NCBI RefSeq assembly: GCF_963675165.1
Contig: NC_087390.1
Location: forward strand, 2,680,001 to 2,744,000
Direction of reading: 5' to 3'
Source of the DNA: Halichondria panicea
Lineage: Eukaryota > Porifera > Demospongiae > Suberitida > Halichondriidae
DNA length: 64,000 bases
The notes under the pieces were generated by a model. It was given only the letters and a program-made list of their open reading frames with translations, was not told the DNA's origin and ran no database searches. Of this stretch, positions 1 to 11,454 are shown one piece after another (position 1 is the stretch's first letter; every line of letters starts with the position of its first letter). The translations under genes and the position numbers were made by a program.

Positions 1-304
1 ACACGCTATATAACGGCCAAGAGCTCAGGTCCGGATTGAAACTACAATGACTTCAATGTAAAGCGACCTCTCAGAAGCGACCATATGGCAAGCGGAGTGG
101 TTCAAAAATAGAAAGCACAAAACGTACTGTTATTATGCCTAAAAACCTACGTGTTTTGGCTAAAAACGTAGGTGTTTTCTATAAACGTACGTCTCCTGCA
201 ACGTATTATAAACATACGTGTTTTATTATAAACGTACGTGTTTCATTTTACGCAATTATTTAATAATTAGCCAGCTATGTTCTTTGTGCAAGTCTCTCTG
301 TCAC

Positions 305-339
305 TAGCCTCGATTCCAGGCGGCCTTGAATCGAGGCTA
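305..339. mobile_element. 35-bp micro-foldback element (TAGCCTCG ends)
   Basis: Begins TAGCCTCGATTCCAGG and ends CCTTGAATCGAGGCTA, with only three bases between the arms. The termini match those of the 759-bp elements at 1767 and 45353. The flanking 9-mers (CTCTGTCAC and CTCTGGGTG) share only their first five bases, so a target-site duplication is suggested, not proven. Confidence 0.6.
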
Positions 340-362
340 CTCTGGGTGTTTCAGATATAACC

Positions 363-421
363 TAGCCTCAATACCAGGCCGATTAAAATATCGTATTTTA
401 ATCGGCCTGGATTCGAGGATA
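363..421. mobile_element. 59-bp micro-foldback element with perfect 9-bp TSD
   Basis: Near-perfect palindrome starting TAGCCTCAATACCAGGCCG and ending CGGCCTGGATTCGAGGATA around a 3-base centre. It is flanked on both sides by GATATAACC (354-362 and 422-430), an exact 9-bp target-site duplication. The ends match the larger TAGnCTCG elements in this window, so it behaves as a transposon made of little more than its inverted repeats. Confidence 0.8.
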
Positions 422-1264
422 GATATAACCTGGCACGTACGTTTTTGTATGAAAAAACGTACGTACGTTTATAATAATAACATTATGTTGCAGGAGACGT
501 AGTGGTATAATGAAACACCTACGTTTATAGAAAACACGTACGTTTTTAGCCAAAACACGTAGGTTTTTAGGCATAATAACAGTACGTTTTGTGCTTTCTA
601 TTTTTGAACCACTCTGCTTGCCATACGACCACCTCTCTACTCAGTATAACGAGCAGCTTTCTAGTCCCCAACTAACTTTAGCAATGGAAAATAACCTCCC
701 AGAACGACAGCCACACCCAGAATTAGCAGAAAATTATTGCTGATTTTACACAATCGTGAAAACCTAGCTGTAGCTTGTCTCTACAGCCTTTTCAAGGCTT
801 GTATGAGCTAAATAAAGAAGCAGTTAGCAAAGCCCCAAGATTCATTTGCAGCAAGAAACGACCATAGAACATACATAGTTGGCAATCGAAACCTCCCAAG
901 GAAGACCACCTCTCTATAACGGCCAAAAGGCTGTTCCCCAATGGTGTCCGTTTTATGGAGGTTTCACTGTATAATTATGCTTACACCAAGACTTCCTTAT
1001 GAAGATTTAACTCTTGTTACTACATTGGCACATACGCTCCAGGATTTGGGTCAGGGGAGGTAAATAATATGTCATCACCCCACCATGTACCAGTGAAAAT
1101 TACTAGTGTTGGCTGGGGAAAACTACCAGCGAAGAAGTACATGTGAATGACGTTGTAATGGATGCTCTTATGCTCTCGTCTGATGTCTTGTTTCCACACT
1201 TTTTGGTGTTTCTCCCGGCTAATCCTAGTAATTTTTCACATTGCAAATGTTTTTCTAGTCAGAT

Positions 1265-1385
1265 AGCCCTTAGAGTCTGTTAGTCTCCATTAATAGCCCT
1301 TTGTGTTCGTTAATAGCCCCTAGTCCGGTCTCCGTTAATAGCCCCTGGTCTCCGTTCGGTCTCTGTTAATAATAGCCCATGGTCT
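1265..1385. repeat. Degenerate short tandem repeat (GTTAATAGCCC units)
   Basis: Five to six imperfect units of roughly 20-25 bp built around GTTAATAGCCC followed by CTGGTCTCC-like sequence. No ORF or mobile-element end is seen in it. Confidence 0.65.
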
Positions 1386-1766
1386 TTTTTTCGAAAATAG
1401 TGGCTGTTCCAAATTTGAATTGATATCCTTCTAAGATTCAAAATATCATAAAGTCGTGGAATTTTGATCATCAGAACTCTAGTTATAGACTAAGAGCCGA
1501 CTTTAGTCTCCACTAAGTCTCCCCTTAGTCTCCCAAACTATATAGTACAAAATTTATAAACGGATCGTAGGGGGGAAAACTAGGGGTCAATCACCAATCC
1601 CTCGTCCTCCCATAAATGCAGCCCTGCTATACATGCACAGACACATTAAACAGGTACAGCGAGTCTAGCAGTGATGCAAGACAGCTGGTGGCCATGATCT
1701 TTTTTTCCAGAGGCTCGACAAAACCAGGAGCATCATCAATCCGTCCTGAAAAGGTGAATCATTGAT

Positions 1767-2525
1767 TAGCCTCGATTCCCGGCCGCTTGAACAAGGCGGC
1801 CTGGTATACCTTGTATGCGCATGCGCAAAATAATTGACAACAATTTCATCATACAAATTGTAAAAAAACGGACAAAGTTACAGAAGGGAATAATACGTAT
1901 GACAATGTGACCACAATGGCAGCTTTCAGAGACACTAATCAAAGTAGAATAATTATGCTGCAGCAGTGTTGCTTCTTCTAGCTCTGTTTATCAAAGAGAC
2001 AGTTCAAGAAAGCCTCCCAGACAGCTAGAGCTGCCAGCTAGGAAGAGTGGTGGACTCTTTAATACATCAGTAGATCTTGAGTGAATAACTTCCTGAGTGT
2101 CGAGTTAAAGCTTATTAAAAGCTTTTAGGAGTAATCATTAGCTTCTTTATCTTCAGCAATGACTTCTTGTCGAACATAAAGGCAAGATTTAGTAGCAGAA
2201 CACTTGCCTGGTCTATATTACCACAGCCTCATCAGGGGACCCACAGGAACACATCATGCCTTTCCTATAACATCTGTAGCCTTACAGTGTAGGGTGTCTT
2301 TAAGTAGAGACTTGGCTTGATACAATAAAGGGCGTAAGAACTCAGTCATCTTTACACAATACTTCTATGTAACGGACTGTAAAATCAGAATACAAATAGT
2401 ATACGGTTTATTTTACTGACAGTATCCACAAATACACGGATTACCCCCTTTTTGGGGTAACGTACACGCATGCGCATACAAGGTATACCAGGCCGCCTTG
2501 TTCAAGCGGCCTGGAATCGAGGCTA
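1767..2525. mobile_element. 759-bp non-autonomous MULE-like element, copy 1
   Basis: Termini start TAGCCTCGATTCCCGGCCGC and end with the reverse complement, followed inward by GGCGGCCTGGTATACCTTG and an alternating GCGCATGCGC stretch. It is flanked by an exact 9-bp duplication, ATCATTGAT (1758-1766 and 2526-2534). Long TIRs and a 9-bp TSD are typical of Mutator-like elements; superfamily membership is inference. There is no transposase. A copy of identical length lies in reverse orientation at 45353-46111. Confidence 0.85.
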
Positions 2526-2653
2526 ATCATTGATCTGATTAGCACCTAATCAGGCCACCAGCCATATACTTGCGAATATGCACTGTACTATTATTAAAGG
2601 ATTGGCACTACTTCTGTAGCTAAAAAGCTACTAGGAAACGAAACTCATACATA

Positions 2654-2915
2654 CCGTATAGCGGGAAATATTTTCGCGTGCAAATTTTTACTATTTGGTT
2701 CTTTACTATTTGGTTCTAGAGCCCCTAGCAGACATTTTCGTGGGTTCTAATATTCGCGTTTCTATGCCAGGAAACCACACCCACCAAAAACTTTGAGAGT
2801 TCATCCCGGTTTTAATTTTTGTATTAATTGCTCTGCCCTCAAAAAACGCAAAATTTTGCCCACAAAAATTTCCCGCTGAACAGTACATATATGTACCGTA
2901 CAGCGGGATATTTTT
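2654..2915. mobile_element. MITE with ACCGTATAGCGGG termini
   Basis: Starts ACCGTATAGCGGGAAATATT and has an opposing end, TTTCCCGCTGAACAGTAC, near 2870-2885, directly followed by another terminus-like copy (ACCGTACAGCGGG) to about 2915. Similar ends occur at 8228-8440, 20812-21182 and 27067-27283, and half-copies near 13295, 20040 and 44425, so this is a dispersed family. A TA target is likely. Confidence 0.6.
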
Positions 2916-3982
2916 TTGTTGCTAGGCACAAGGAAACTGTATGTTCTTTATTTTCGTACATTTAGACCTACTTTTCTGTTACAGTGTATTTGTACCTACC
3001 TTGATTGTATATGTTGTTATTCTCGTTGTTAGTCAGTACCGCTTCTCTGACTTGTCCTACAGGTTAGGCTACCTCGGCGACTCAACACAGCTATCTCTCA
3101 CTTCACTAAGCTTTTATGAACCATAGGTGCGCGTAATGTAGTCATACTGTTGTGCAAGACCTATTCCATTTCATCATGGTGCATGTGTTATGTGGTCATA
3201 ATATTGACATTAGATCATAATTATTGCTGCAGACAGGAAATATGATATAATAATTATGCCTCGGTGCGCATGCGCAAGCGAGGTATACGGTAGTGTGTCT
3301 GTGTGTTTGGAAAGGTGGTAGTAAGCACAAGGCTAACTGGGTTGGATGGAACCTCGTCCGCTGAAGCATAAAATTGACTCAAACGGAATGCACATTTGAT
3401 TTTAATGAAGGACATTCAATTGACAGTTTTATTAATTATAGTAACAATTATAGTTTTTCCGGTCTTCAGAGGAGCACCAGACCCGTCATTGCCAGTCCAC
3501 AAGTTTCGGTCCCTTTAATTTCCTGACTTGTGGATAGCTCAAGGAAAGGCGGGACCACTCCCATACATGCAGAGTCCGGGTGTGGCTGTCAAACCATAGA
3601 TTCTATGGTTAAACACCACAAAACATGCAGTTGAAAAGCAAGCTAAATTTCTTATTCAAATATTTTTGTTTAGGAAGTACTCTATGTGCAACCTTATAAT
3701 TATTGTATGTAAATTGTTATGTAATTAAGATAAGCAAAATGTAACCCACGTGACAACGTCAGTTTCTTTCTTTTCCATTGTGAGGATTCTTTTACTTCTG
3801 TCTGTCTCTTTGTTAGCAGTTTTTAGCCAGTTTTTTAGTACCATGAGGATTATGTTTAGGCGCATGTGATTCCCATATCTGGGTGTATCATCTTACTTTA
3901 GGCGTTTTGTGGCTTGTAGCTACATGTACAATCAGTATGAGATCTAACCTTGGTTCTGCAGTATGAATTTTCCATTAGTCAA

Positions 3983-3984
<2 letters not shown>

Positions 3985-4016
<32 letters not shown>
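3985..4016. repeat. (GT)n microsatellite
   Basis: Uninterrupted GT run of about 15 units that decays to GGGTGTGGGTG. The surrounding 2.9-4.5 kb shows no convincing gene. Confidence 0.9.
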
Positions 4017-4018
<2 letters not shown>

Positions 4019-4516
4019 TGGGTGTAAGAGTTTCTATAGGCTTCTAGTCATGTTTACTTGGATTTTAATTCGTGGATTTGCAAAATAATGCTTCGTTCTC
4101 GAGTTATGCCTAGTTTTGCTTACTTGGAATGCCATTGCAGCCTTTTCAGAAGAGCACGTAGTCAAACTTGTTTACCGAGTGTTACTACTCTACTTAGTAG
4201 TTAGCTTTGCACTAGAATTAGCTCTGCACTAGAACGCTAGCTATTGGTAGCTGCAAGAGTGAGGAAGAGAGCTGCAAGGCTCTGTTGATGGCAGCCATTA
4301 ATTTTAGACTTGAACTTTTGGCATCGATCGTTTTTAACAACAATCATGGTTGATCATTACCCACTCTTTGAGTTTGCATGCAGCAAAAGCAAAAATGTTC
4401 ATCAGTATAAAAGCTATTAGTAGCTTCATGTTATGTAGCTTTGGCATCTCCACCGAGGCATCAGCACCTGCGGTGCTTTCATTATTATAGTAACTTCACT
4501 AGACTGCCAAAAGTAG

Positions 4517-5135
4517 TAGTCTCGAATACCCGCCTCAACCTAAAAGCTTGAGTCTGGTCAAACTCACATTGAGGTTTGGTTCAAGTGTGTCCAGGAATTT
4601 CTTGGACATTTAATTGACCACAAGTGGGTGTGAAACATGAATAAAATTATAGTCTACATGAATATCATTATAGCTAACCGCCACGGCAGCATGATATGGA
4701 TTGTTACTAGTAGAAAGAATTAGCCCCTGACAGAAGGCGACGTAGGAAAATTCATGGAGAGAGTTGTAAGGATGTGATACTAGAACTCTCCAGACTAGCA
4801 ACAGGACCTTTGGAATACCTTGTCGAAATTAACAGCCTAAATGCTCATTTATGTGAATGCGACCGTCGACCATGGTTTCATGGCCCTCTAGCTCTGTGCA
4901 ATGATGGCTTCAAGCTCAGTGTTTTTCTCGTAGGCTTTCAACTCCTAGCCTTAATTGATACACTGTCTGATATAGCCCTCTGTGTATGTTCTGTCCCTAA
5001 CATGCGTGGCTTGTGGCTTTATCACTATGCTTGTGGGCGTGTAGCCCACTTGACTTTGCTGACTGTGCAGAACAAAGTTCATATGTGAGTTTGACCAGAC
5101 TCAAGCTTTTAGGTTGAGGCGGGTATTCGAGACTA
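4517..5135. mobile_element. 619-bp TIR element with 9-bp TSD
   Basis: The TIR starts TAGTCTCGAATACCCGCC and is identical at both ends for about 52 bp, running through CTTGAGTCTGGTCAAACTC. An exact 9-bp duplication CAAAAGTAG flanks it (4508-4516, 5136-5144). The terminal TAGnCTCG and the internal GTCTGGTCAAACTC are shared with the element at 24204-25980. The short ORF inside has no recognisable domain. Confidence 0.85.
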
Positions 5136-5452
5136 CAAAAGTAGAGAGGTAGATCTCATAATTGTTTGCAGCTGAAGTGATCTTTTACCAGGATCAAAGT
5201 AGAAAATAGAATTGTTGTTAACTCTTATATTAAACTGGACGGTACTTTTTTATAAATCTTTTTATTCATGTCAACACTCAACAGCCCAGTTGTTATGTCA
5301 ACAATTCACATGCTGATTGCACATGCTGATGCCGTAGACTCGCTGGCCAGTCCATCCTAGGGATTGGGACTGGTCAACTGCCAATCATCGAGTTGTTCTA
5401 GTGGAATTTTAATTAGTTGTATAGGTATATACGTATGGAAGGTGCTAGTATA

Positions 5453-5617
5453 CTACAGAGAATTTCAGGCGGTTGACAGAAGTTAAAAGTTGTGCAGTCG
5501 ACCATGACCACTAATTACATTAGTGAAGTAAACTGTACACAGTGTGTGATTGAGATGGTCATGGATGGCTGCACTTCAACTTTTAACTTCTGCCAACCAA
5601 CCTGAAATCCTCTGTAG
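5453..5617. mobile_element. 165-bp hairpin MITE
   Basis: Arms CTACAGAGAATTTCAGG and GTTGACAGAAGTTAAAAGTT recur as reverse complement at about 5575-5617, making a near-complete foldback. No ORF. Confidence 0.7.
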
Positions 5618-6580
5618 ATCAGTTGACTTTTTTCTGAGATTTCTTTCACCAATAATACTTCTTTAGAAGATTATATAGAAGCGTCTGTGATGTTGCAGTA
5701 TAATTCTTGTTGATGATTTTGAGACTAACGGGTAAAAATTAATAGGTACAATGCATGAGACTTGGAGACTAGACTAATAGGCTAAATTTTGAGCATAATT
5801 GGGCAAAGCCTACTGGTCAGCGAGTCTACGCCACAGGTCAGTGTTACAGACCACAGTTTACTCAACAACACTCATATTGGGGTTCCCGGTTACTACAGCA
5901 GTTCAAACTCACTCTTGACTCATGTCAGAATCAGCTGAGGGGAGAAACCTGCTGAGCACTTTAGTCCAGAGGTCATTGCACAATGGAATGTTAATTGTCA
6001 TTACGTCAGTGTCAAAACCAATTATTGTCCAACGCATGCAAAGGTCACTCCTACAGATGCTCAAGAGCTCCCTTGGTTTAAGCGTTGTGCATTCGACGTC
6101 CCTTACTGGAGTTGCAAGCTCTTCGTTGTCTCTAAACCACACCCATGAACCCATGAAGGCAGAGCAGCTTCCGTGTTTCTGTCGTCGCTTTAGAGTCTTA
6201 GTACCATCAAGCATGGCTCCTTTCTTCTTGAAAAAACTTGAAAACTGTGCATACCTGGGGCCGTATGTTATTTTTCTATCCTACATCAATGAGATCAATC
6301 ACTGGTGACATAAGTGTGGTATAAAATCAAAGGCGCTAGCAATAACACAAAGGAAAATCAATGAATGGGTAATCAGCACAACTACAGCACTAATGTACGT
6401 TATTCATTTACAGTTATGCAACAACATTGAGTTGCGTAATGAACTCTGCTTAATGGCATTATTCATAGCTTGTTTGTGCGGTGGCAAGGTTGCTGATCAT
6501 GCATGTTGCTTGAATGTATTGTCAACAGGATTCATGTATTTACTAACCCATTGACACTAGCTGTTCTCTCACTTTTGCAG
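5618..6580. other. Non-genic stretch before the TERT exons
   Basis: Overlapping ORFs of 101-128 codons exist on both strands at about 5909-6308, but neither shows a recognisable domain. The left part (about 5820-5925) resembles one end of the TIR element at 55642-55930 (shared ACAGCAGTTCAA and AGTTTACT strings). TERT N-terminal (TEN) coding sequence was looked for here and not found. Confidence 0.4.
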
Positions 6581-7201
6581 ACACAAAGTGCCCTACCATG
6601 TTCTACTGAATTTCTATTGCCCAGTGTCTGCCGAGTGTCCAGGCAACCATGGCGATGAAGAGACCACTTCTGTACTTCGAAGTTTGGTGTCTGAACATTT
6701 GTCACATAATCAGGTGCCTGTGTTGCTGATCATGCATGATCTGTTTAGCCTACTTTCTATCACTGAAAGCACTAGCTTGCACTTTAGAACAACGCTAATG
6801 TGTGTATATACACTTGTTTTGCATTCACTATTATATTCATTGTCACACAGGTGTTGGGTTTTCTTAAAGCTGTATTGAAGCGTTTGGTTCCACTGAAGTT
6901 GTGGGGGTCAAAGTACAACAGGAAGGTGTTCTACCGTCACCTGCGGAAGTTCCTTCAGCTTCGGAGGAGAGAGACAGTGTCCGTGAAGCAAATGTGTGAG
7001 GGAGTTAAGGTGATCAATACATCCACCCCACCTCCTCCCACTAATCTGGTGTTGTGGGGTTTAGCAAAATCTGTTGTTTCTTTCACATGCAGCCTTAGTT
7101 TTGGGTTGTGGCCAGCATAATTTTGGCATGATCAATCAAAGCATTCCAGTTGCTGGAGTTTAGTTATTTTGGCAAGCATTGTGTTATGGCAGTGCCAATT
7201 A

Positions 7202-7592
7202 CTGTATTTACTTGATTAAACGCCCGGGCGTTTATTTCAGATCGAAGTCTTTAGAGGGGAAGTTTTATCCAGGAGGGCGTTTATTGTTATATCTACTCCA
7301 AAACTCTTGCACAGCAGCAGTTATTGTGCTCTTCTTGGGCTGCTGTCTCAGCTTAAATTTAAGTCATAGGAGTGCCCTCTGTGTCGGTATCTCTCTCTCT
7401 GCCATCGATGCATCATAAAAATTATTTTCTATGCTGCCATGCTTGCAACTGGGTTCCATGTGCTATTTCAGTCCACCCACAGTGGCACGCCCCACATTAT
7501 GGGCGTTTATTGACAAAGACAGAGCTTTTACCCTGGGCGTTTAAACGAGATGGGTGTTTATTCAAGGAGGGCGTTTAATCAAGTAAATACGG
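7202..7592. mobile_element. 391-bp TIR MITE in a TERT intron
   Basis: Ends CTGTATTTACTTGATTAAAC and, in reverse complement, CCGTATTTACTTGATTAAAC, flanked by TA. GGGCGTTTAAA/T motifs repeat inside. It lies in the intron between the QFP exon and the next TERT exon. A TA duplication suggests a Tc1/mariner-type MITE. Confidence 0.75.
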
Positions 7593-7866
7593 TATCTATA
7601 ATTATTGCACCCATTCATGCAAACTGTCATACCATGTTATTTTTGCATTTTCATTCATGCAGTTCTCCCACTGCGATTGGCTAAAGCTCCCCCCATCCAA
7701 GCACAAGGGAAGACCACACCCACTACAGACACGTCTCTTTGAGCGTCTGGTTCATTGGCTGATGACAAGTGTCATAATCAGAACACTCAAGGTGCAGACA
7801 TAATTATGTGTCCAGGGTGGGAAAATTATAGATTACAACAACTACAAGTGTTGCTATATATACCTT

Positions 7867-8228
7867 ACATCAAGAGTGTATGAAGAGGAGTATGCGACTC
7901 CCACGCACATTCCATTCTACATCTCGGACTGAATCCGTCACTGAGTTTTATGCTCTAAACTTGTCTCTTTATGGCGCTTACTTGCCACCAGTTGAATATC
8001 GTCATTGGAATGCATTTTAACAACTTCTTTGTCTTTCTTGCCTTCAATCAAGAAATAGCAGCCACGTGAGCTTAACCGTGTGTCGTATCCTCTGGTGTAT
8101 GTTTTAACAATTAACCACTACACCTACGCGCACCCACTTAAGATGAGGTCTGATAGTGAGGATACCATACTCATACCGTAACATGGTTTACACTACAACT
8201 GCTACAGTTGGATACTCCTCTTCATATA
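7867..8228. mobile_element. GAAGAGGAGT-end MITE, copy 1
   Basis: Left end GAGTGTATGAAGAGGAGTAT and right end ACTCCTCTTCATA. The interior (CCACTACACCTACGC, CTTAAGATGAGGTCTGATAG) is shared with the clean copy at 26480-26772. Located in a TERT intron. Confidence 0.7.
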
Positions 8229-8440
8229 CCGTATAGCGTGTAACTTTCGTGGGGCAAAATATTCGTGGTTTTCGTGGTTGGAGGTCTGACCACGAATATT
8301 TTACCCACGAATGAAGCGACCTTGCCTACCTTTACCTGCAGTGCAAGCAGCAACCACGAAAATATTACCCACGAAATGTCTCAATATTGCTGAACCACGA
8401 ATATTTTGTCCCTCGAAAATTACCCGCTATACGGTACACT
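8228..8440. mobile_element. CGTATAGCGGG-family MITE in a TERT intron
   Basis: Termini CCGTATAGCG and CGCTATACGG face each other and are flanked by TA. The interior holds several AACCACGAATATTTTACCCA-type subrepeats in both orientations. It directly abuts the preceding MITE. Confidence 0.7.
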
Positions 8441-8545
8441 CCTGGTTACATGGATTGCATCTACGGAAATGTTAATTTTATGCTATGCCTACTCAAAAAT
8501 GCTATCAACCTACTCAAACATGTGTTGCTCAACAAATCATGTCAT

Positions 8546-8548
<3 letters not shown>

Positions 8549-8613
<65 letters not shown>
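8549..8613. repeat. (AC)n microsatellite ending at a TERT splice acceptor
   Basis: About 32 AC units run straight into the CAG acceptor of the TERT T-motif exon at 8615, so the repeat takes the place of the usual polypyrimidine tract. Confidence 0.9.
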
Positions 8614-8615
<2 letters not shown>

Positions 8616-8938
8616 CTTTCTTTTACGTGACTGAGCATTCTGAGCACCAGAACTGCCTCTTCTACTACAGGAAAAAGGTGTGGTCTCGTATCCAAGAGCT
8701 AGCCGTTCGTATCATCCCCTACCAGCAGATCCCATTGGTCAGTATAATTATAGTTTTTCATACGATATAAATTATTTATGCCTGCTAATAATTATTTACA
8801 GTTGTAATCAATTATGAAACAATGCCAAGCTCAATTACTCGGCTGATTTAGCGGCATGTAATGTGATTGTTCATGCACTCATTCAACAGAACTATGTATG
8901 AATGGATGCTTGTCATGTGCACTGCTGTAATAGATACC

Positions 8939-9377
8939 CAGAGGAGGTTGGTCACGATTTAAACTGCGGCGATACATGCTATATGCAAACAGTGTTTGGC
9001 CTCGAATTCGCCTTCACCCGCTGAGTCAGCACTTTTGTCTCATTCTTGAGCATTTTTATCTTATGTTATCTCTCTTGTATTACATCTCCTGTTTGTTTAA
9101 GAATCATAGTAGAGTAAACCTATAATTATATATATTCCGACAGGAACCAAGGAAAGTGCAGTTTACTTAGTTTCTGTATCATTGCTTCGAGTGTGACTCT
9201 GCTACTCACTGCATGACTGGGTATTATTAGCATCATTTGCTACTAGTATGTAGTGCTACAATCTTTTGTAGCCTTCTGGCTCTAGCTAAGGATAGCTACT
9301 TTTCATGCTTTTCTCTGTAGGTTTCCTTTTTTCCGTGCACGCAAATTCCTCCGCTAAAATTTGACCAACCTCCTCTG
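8939..9377. mobile_element. 439-bp TIR element with 9-bp TSD
   Basis: TIR CAGAGGAGGTTGGTCA at both ends. Flanks are ATAGATACC (8930-8938) and ATAGATAAC (9378-9386), a 9-bp duplication with one mismatch. It sits between the T-motif and motif A exons of TERT, exactly where a motif 1/2 exon would be expected. No ORF. Confidence 0.7.
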
Positions 9378-10902
9378 ATAGATAACAATTCATGTGGTTG
9401 ATTTATGGCTTTATGGTTCGGGTCAGAGGAAGTATGACATACATGTACATGCTTCCACGAGTCACTACAAGTGCAGTACAGTGTATCACAGTGCTATCAT
9501 CAGCACTAGTACTTGTAGTGTCAGACCTCGAGTTTTGCCTCGTGTTTGCTTTTAATTTGGATGATGAATTTTACGAGCCTTCGATTATACTCCTGCCACC
9601 TCATAGCTATGAATATAAACTTTTCAGAACACACGGCCCGAGATCATTGCCAGCTCTTGTTTTGGGTTGCATGAGGTCTTCGTAAAACTGAAGAGATTCT
9701 CAACCGAACAAAAGAAAGTTGATACCCCAACCAAAGGGTTAGTTACAATTGACTAACCGCACCACGCAATCTTACGACTGCACGTAGCATATCTAGTGAA
9801 TGCATAGTTCACTGTTATAAGTTAGCATATTGCTATAAGATGAATATATAGTTCACTGTTAGTTACGTACTGTAACAGTGGCTTCTTACAAACGTACACA
9901 TTATGATTAACAGCTGGCAACAGTATAATTATGTGCAGTACCTAACTTGACAACATCCTTACCAGTGTGAGTTGCTGTGTTCGTTCCCTCAGGCCGTTGC
10001 TGTTTGTTCGAGTTGATATCTCCAGTTGCTATGACTCGATGGTTCCAAAGAGAGCTCTTGAGATTGTCTCCAACAATGTCTTGTCACAGGTTAGCAGCTA
10101 TACACTTTCAGGAAAGTAAGTACCTGTGGTTTTGTCTGAGGTTTTATGGTTTTAGCCTGTATCCACTGTAGCATATAATGACAACCACAATCATAATTAT
10201 TATTATGGTTGTCATTATATGAATATCGTTATGCTCGAGACTGAAATCTTGCTACTGAGTTTTTTCTGGACAACAGTTGCAACAAGGACTCATACAAATT
10301 CTCAGTACTGTAGAATAATGATCGATATTCATATAGCTGAACTATAATAATTATTATTGTGGTTTTAATAACATTATAGGAACCATGCACTAGTTCCTTA
10401 GTTTTGCTATCATGCTCCTAGCTGGACACTGTGATTTTCAAATATTGCATTGTGGGGACTGCCTATAATATGTGTCATTGTACCCTAATGCATATACGGT
10501 TTACATTTGTCTATTTCTAGAGATCTTATCTGATTCGCTGCTTTGCTAAGCTGTTCGTATCCAGGGAACGCATGATACTAAAATTGAGTTTGTTTAGTTA
10601 TTGATCTTTACCCACTCCCGCCTACAAGGTATGTTCACACAGCATTTATTCACTTCTCGACTTATATGCACTCATATAATTATGTGATGTTTTATGCTCT
10701 TATTCGTGTGTAGGGTACCATCAAGGTAAAGAAGAAGGTTGGCAGACAGACCTGTACTTAATTTTTATTTGGAGTCAATTACAGGACCACCTCAACAATA
10801 AATGCAACTTCAACCCGATAACATATACGTTAGTTCTACTGATTTCTACTGCCCTAACATATACGTACACTTGTTTTGCATTCTGTATTCATTATCACAT
10901 AG

Positions 10903-10992
10903 GGGTTGGTTCCTTAAGAGTGTATTGAGACGTTTGGTCCCACTAGAGCTGTGGGGGTCGAAGTACAACAGGATGTCACATTGTGTTCTACC
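10903..10992 (+). pseudogene. TERT QFP-exon fragment (block A)
   Basis: Reads WFLKSVLRRLVPLELWGSKY in one frame, clearly the same exon as TERT 6851-7009, then breaks after the NR residues. Isolated from other TERT exons. The preceding acceptor-like CACATAG is retained. A near-identical fragment lies at 42020-42111. Confidence 0.75.
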
Positions 10993-11280
10993 AGGTTTGT
11001 GGTTTCCATGAGTTTGTCTAAGCTAGTGTATACAAATGTACCTGTGTGGTTTTCATTGCATTTACTGTATGAATTCGATAAGTTGCCTTCTTGGAATTTC
11101 TATTGTACAACAGACGGCCTCCAATTAATCTTAGTTCGGAGATGTTCGCACTTACCGAACCCTCTAATGAGCGGCCTCCTTACATTAGATTATTGTTTTC
11201 TTACCATTTGTTTGTGTGCTCTTGCTTGTTTGTTTACTTAAAGCAGTTTATTTTTTAAAACTAGCCCCTCCCCCTTGCAG

Positions 11281-11454
11281 TGTGGCCTGAGCATCAAGGC
11301 CACGCCCCTCTCCCTCATGATGCTGGACCCTCGTAGCAAGTCGTACCTGATCAACATATTTCACACTCCAGGGCATGTGAACTTCTCCTCTGAGGTGACT
11401 GCTGCCTTCAGGCTCTGTGATGGTCTCGTACTGTTTGTGGATGCTTCAGAAGGG
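11281..11454 (+). pseudogene. EFTUD2/Snu114-like GTPase-domain exon (block A)
   Basis: EFTUD2 is the 116-kDa GTPase of the spliceosomal U5 snRNP. This 58-codon exon has a TTGCAG acceptor and a GTGAGT donor. It contains [33 protein letters not shown] and [10 protein letters not shown], matching the G3 region of EFTUD2. The invariant Asp of the G3 DTPGH motif is His here (FHTPGH). The neighbouring G1, G4 and G5 exons are absent, so this is an isolated fragment. Confidence 0.8.

Larger units (their letters stand above)
60..650. repeat. Large inverted repeat with ACGTACGT-rich arms
   Basis: Left arm (about 60-245) and right arm (about 440-650) are reverse complements over roughly 175 bp, with few mismatches. 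Both share a GTGGTTCAAAAATAGAAAGC-type outer end and, inside, repeated ACGTACGTTT / CCTACGTGTTTT units. The centre (245-440) holds two very small foldback elements, annotated separately. No ORF. Confidence 0.8.
1..972. mobile_element. Tc1/mariner- or pogo-like DNA transposon remnant
   Basis: The right end (about 897-972) reads TATAACGGCCAAAAGGCTGT, then GTGTCCGTTTTATGGAGG and TTTCACTG followed by TA. This resembles Tc1/mariner/pogo ends, which start CAGTG and insert at TA. The same TATAACGGCCAA string is near position 8, so the left part of the window may belong to this element or a relative. No transposase ORF is visible. The superfamily is inferred from the terminus only. Confidence 0.45.
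6581..10565 (+). pseudogene. TERT: Telomerase reverse transcriptase, partial gene (five exons; truncated 3')
   Basis: TERT is the catalytic subunit of telomerase and copies telomere repeats from its RNA template in the nucleus. Exons seen: 6581-6713 (CP region, PYHVLLNFYCPV), 6851-7009 (QFP region; VLKRLVPLKLWGSKYNRK resembles the vertebrate LRRLVP-LWGS-HN block), 7663-7791 (FERLVHWLMTSVIIRTLK), 8615-8737 (T motif: FFYVTE, FYYRKKVWSRIQ), 9993-10089 (RT motif A: LLFVRVDISSCYDSMVPK, with the catalytic Asp) and 10521-about 10565 (YLIRCFAKLFV). Splice sites are canonical and every exon is open. The N-terminal TEN domain, the motif 1/2 exon and everything after motif A are missing. The T exon ends in phase 0 but the motif A exon needs two bases from its predecessor, so an exon has been lost. 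The last exon stops at the edge of duplicated block A. Motif B sequence is found 26 kb away at 36415-36594. Homology is strong; that it is non-functional is inference, and a rearranged or misassembled gene is possible. Confidence 0.8.

Noticed and set aside
5909-6308. Overlapping ORFs of 101 and 128 codons on opposite strands
   Set aside because: No recognisable domain on either strand, no splice context, and adjacent to transposon-end sequence. TERT N-terminal motifs were sought here and not found.
8387-8770. ORFs containing long Thr-His runs
   Set aside because: They are the (AC)n microsatellite read in frame. Only 8615-8737 is genuine TERT exon.
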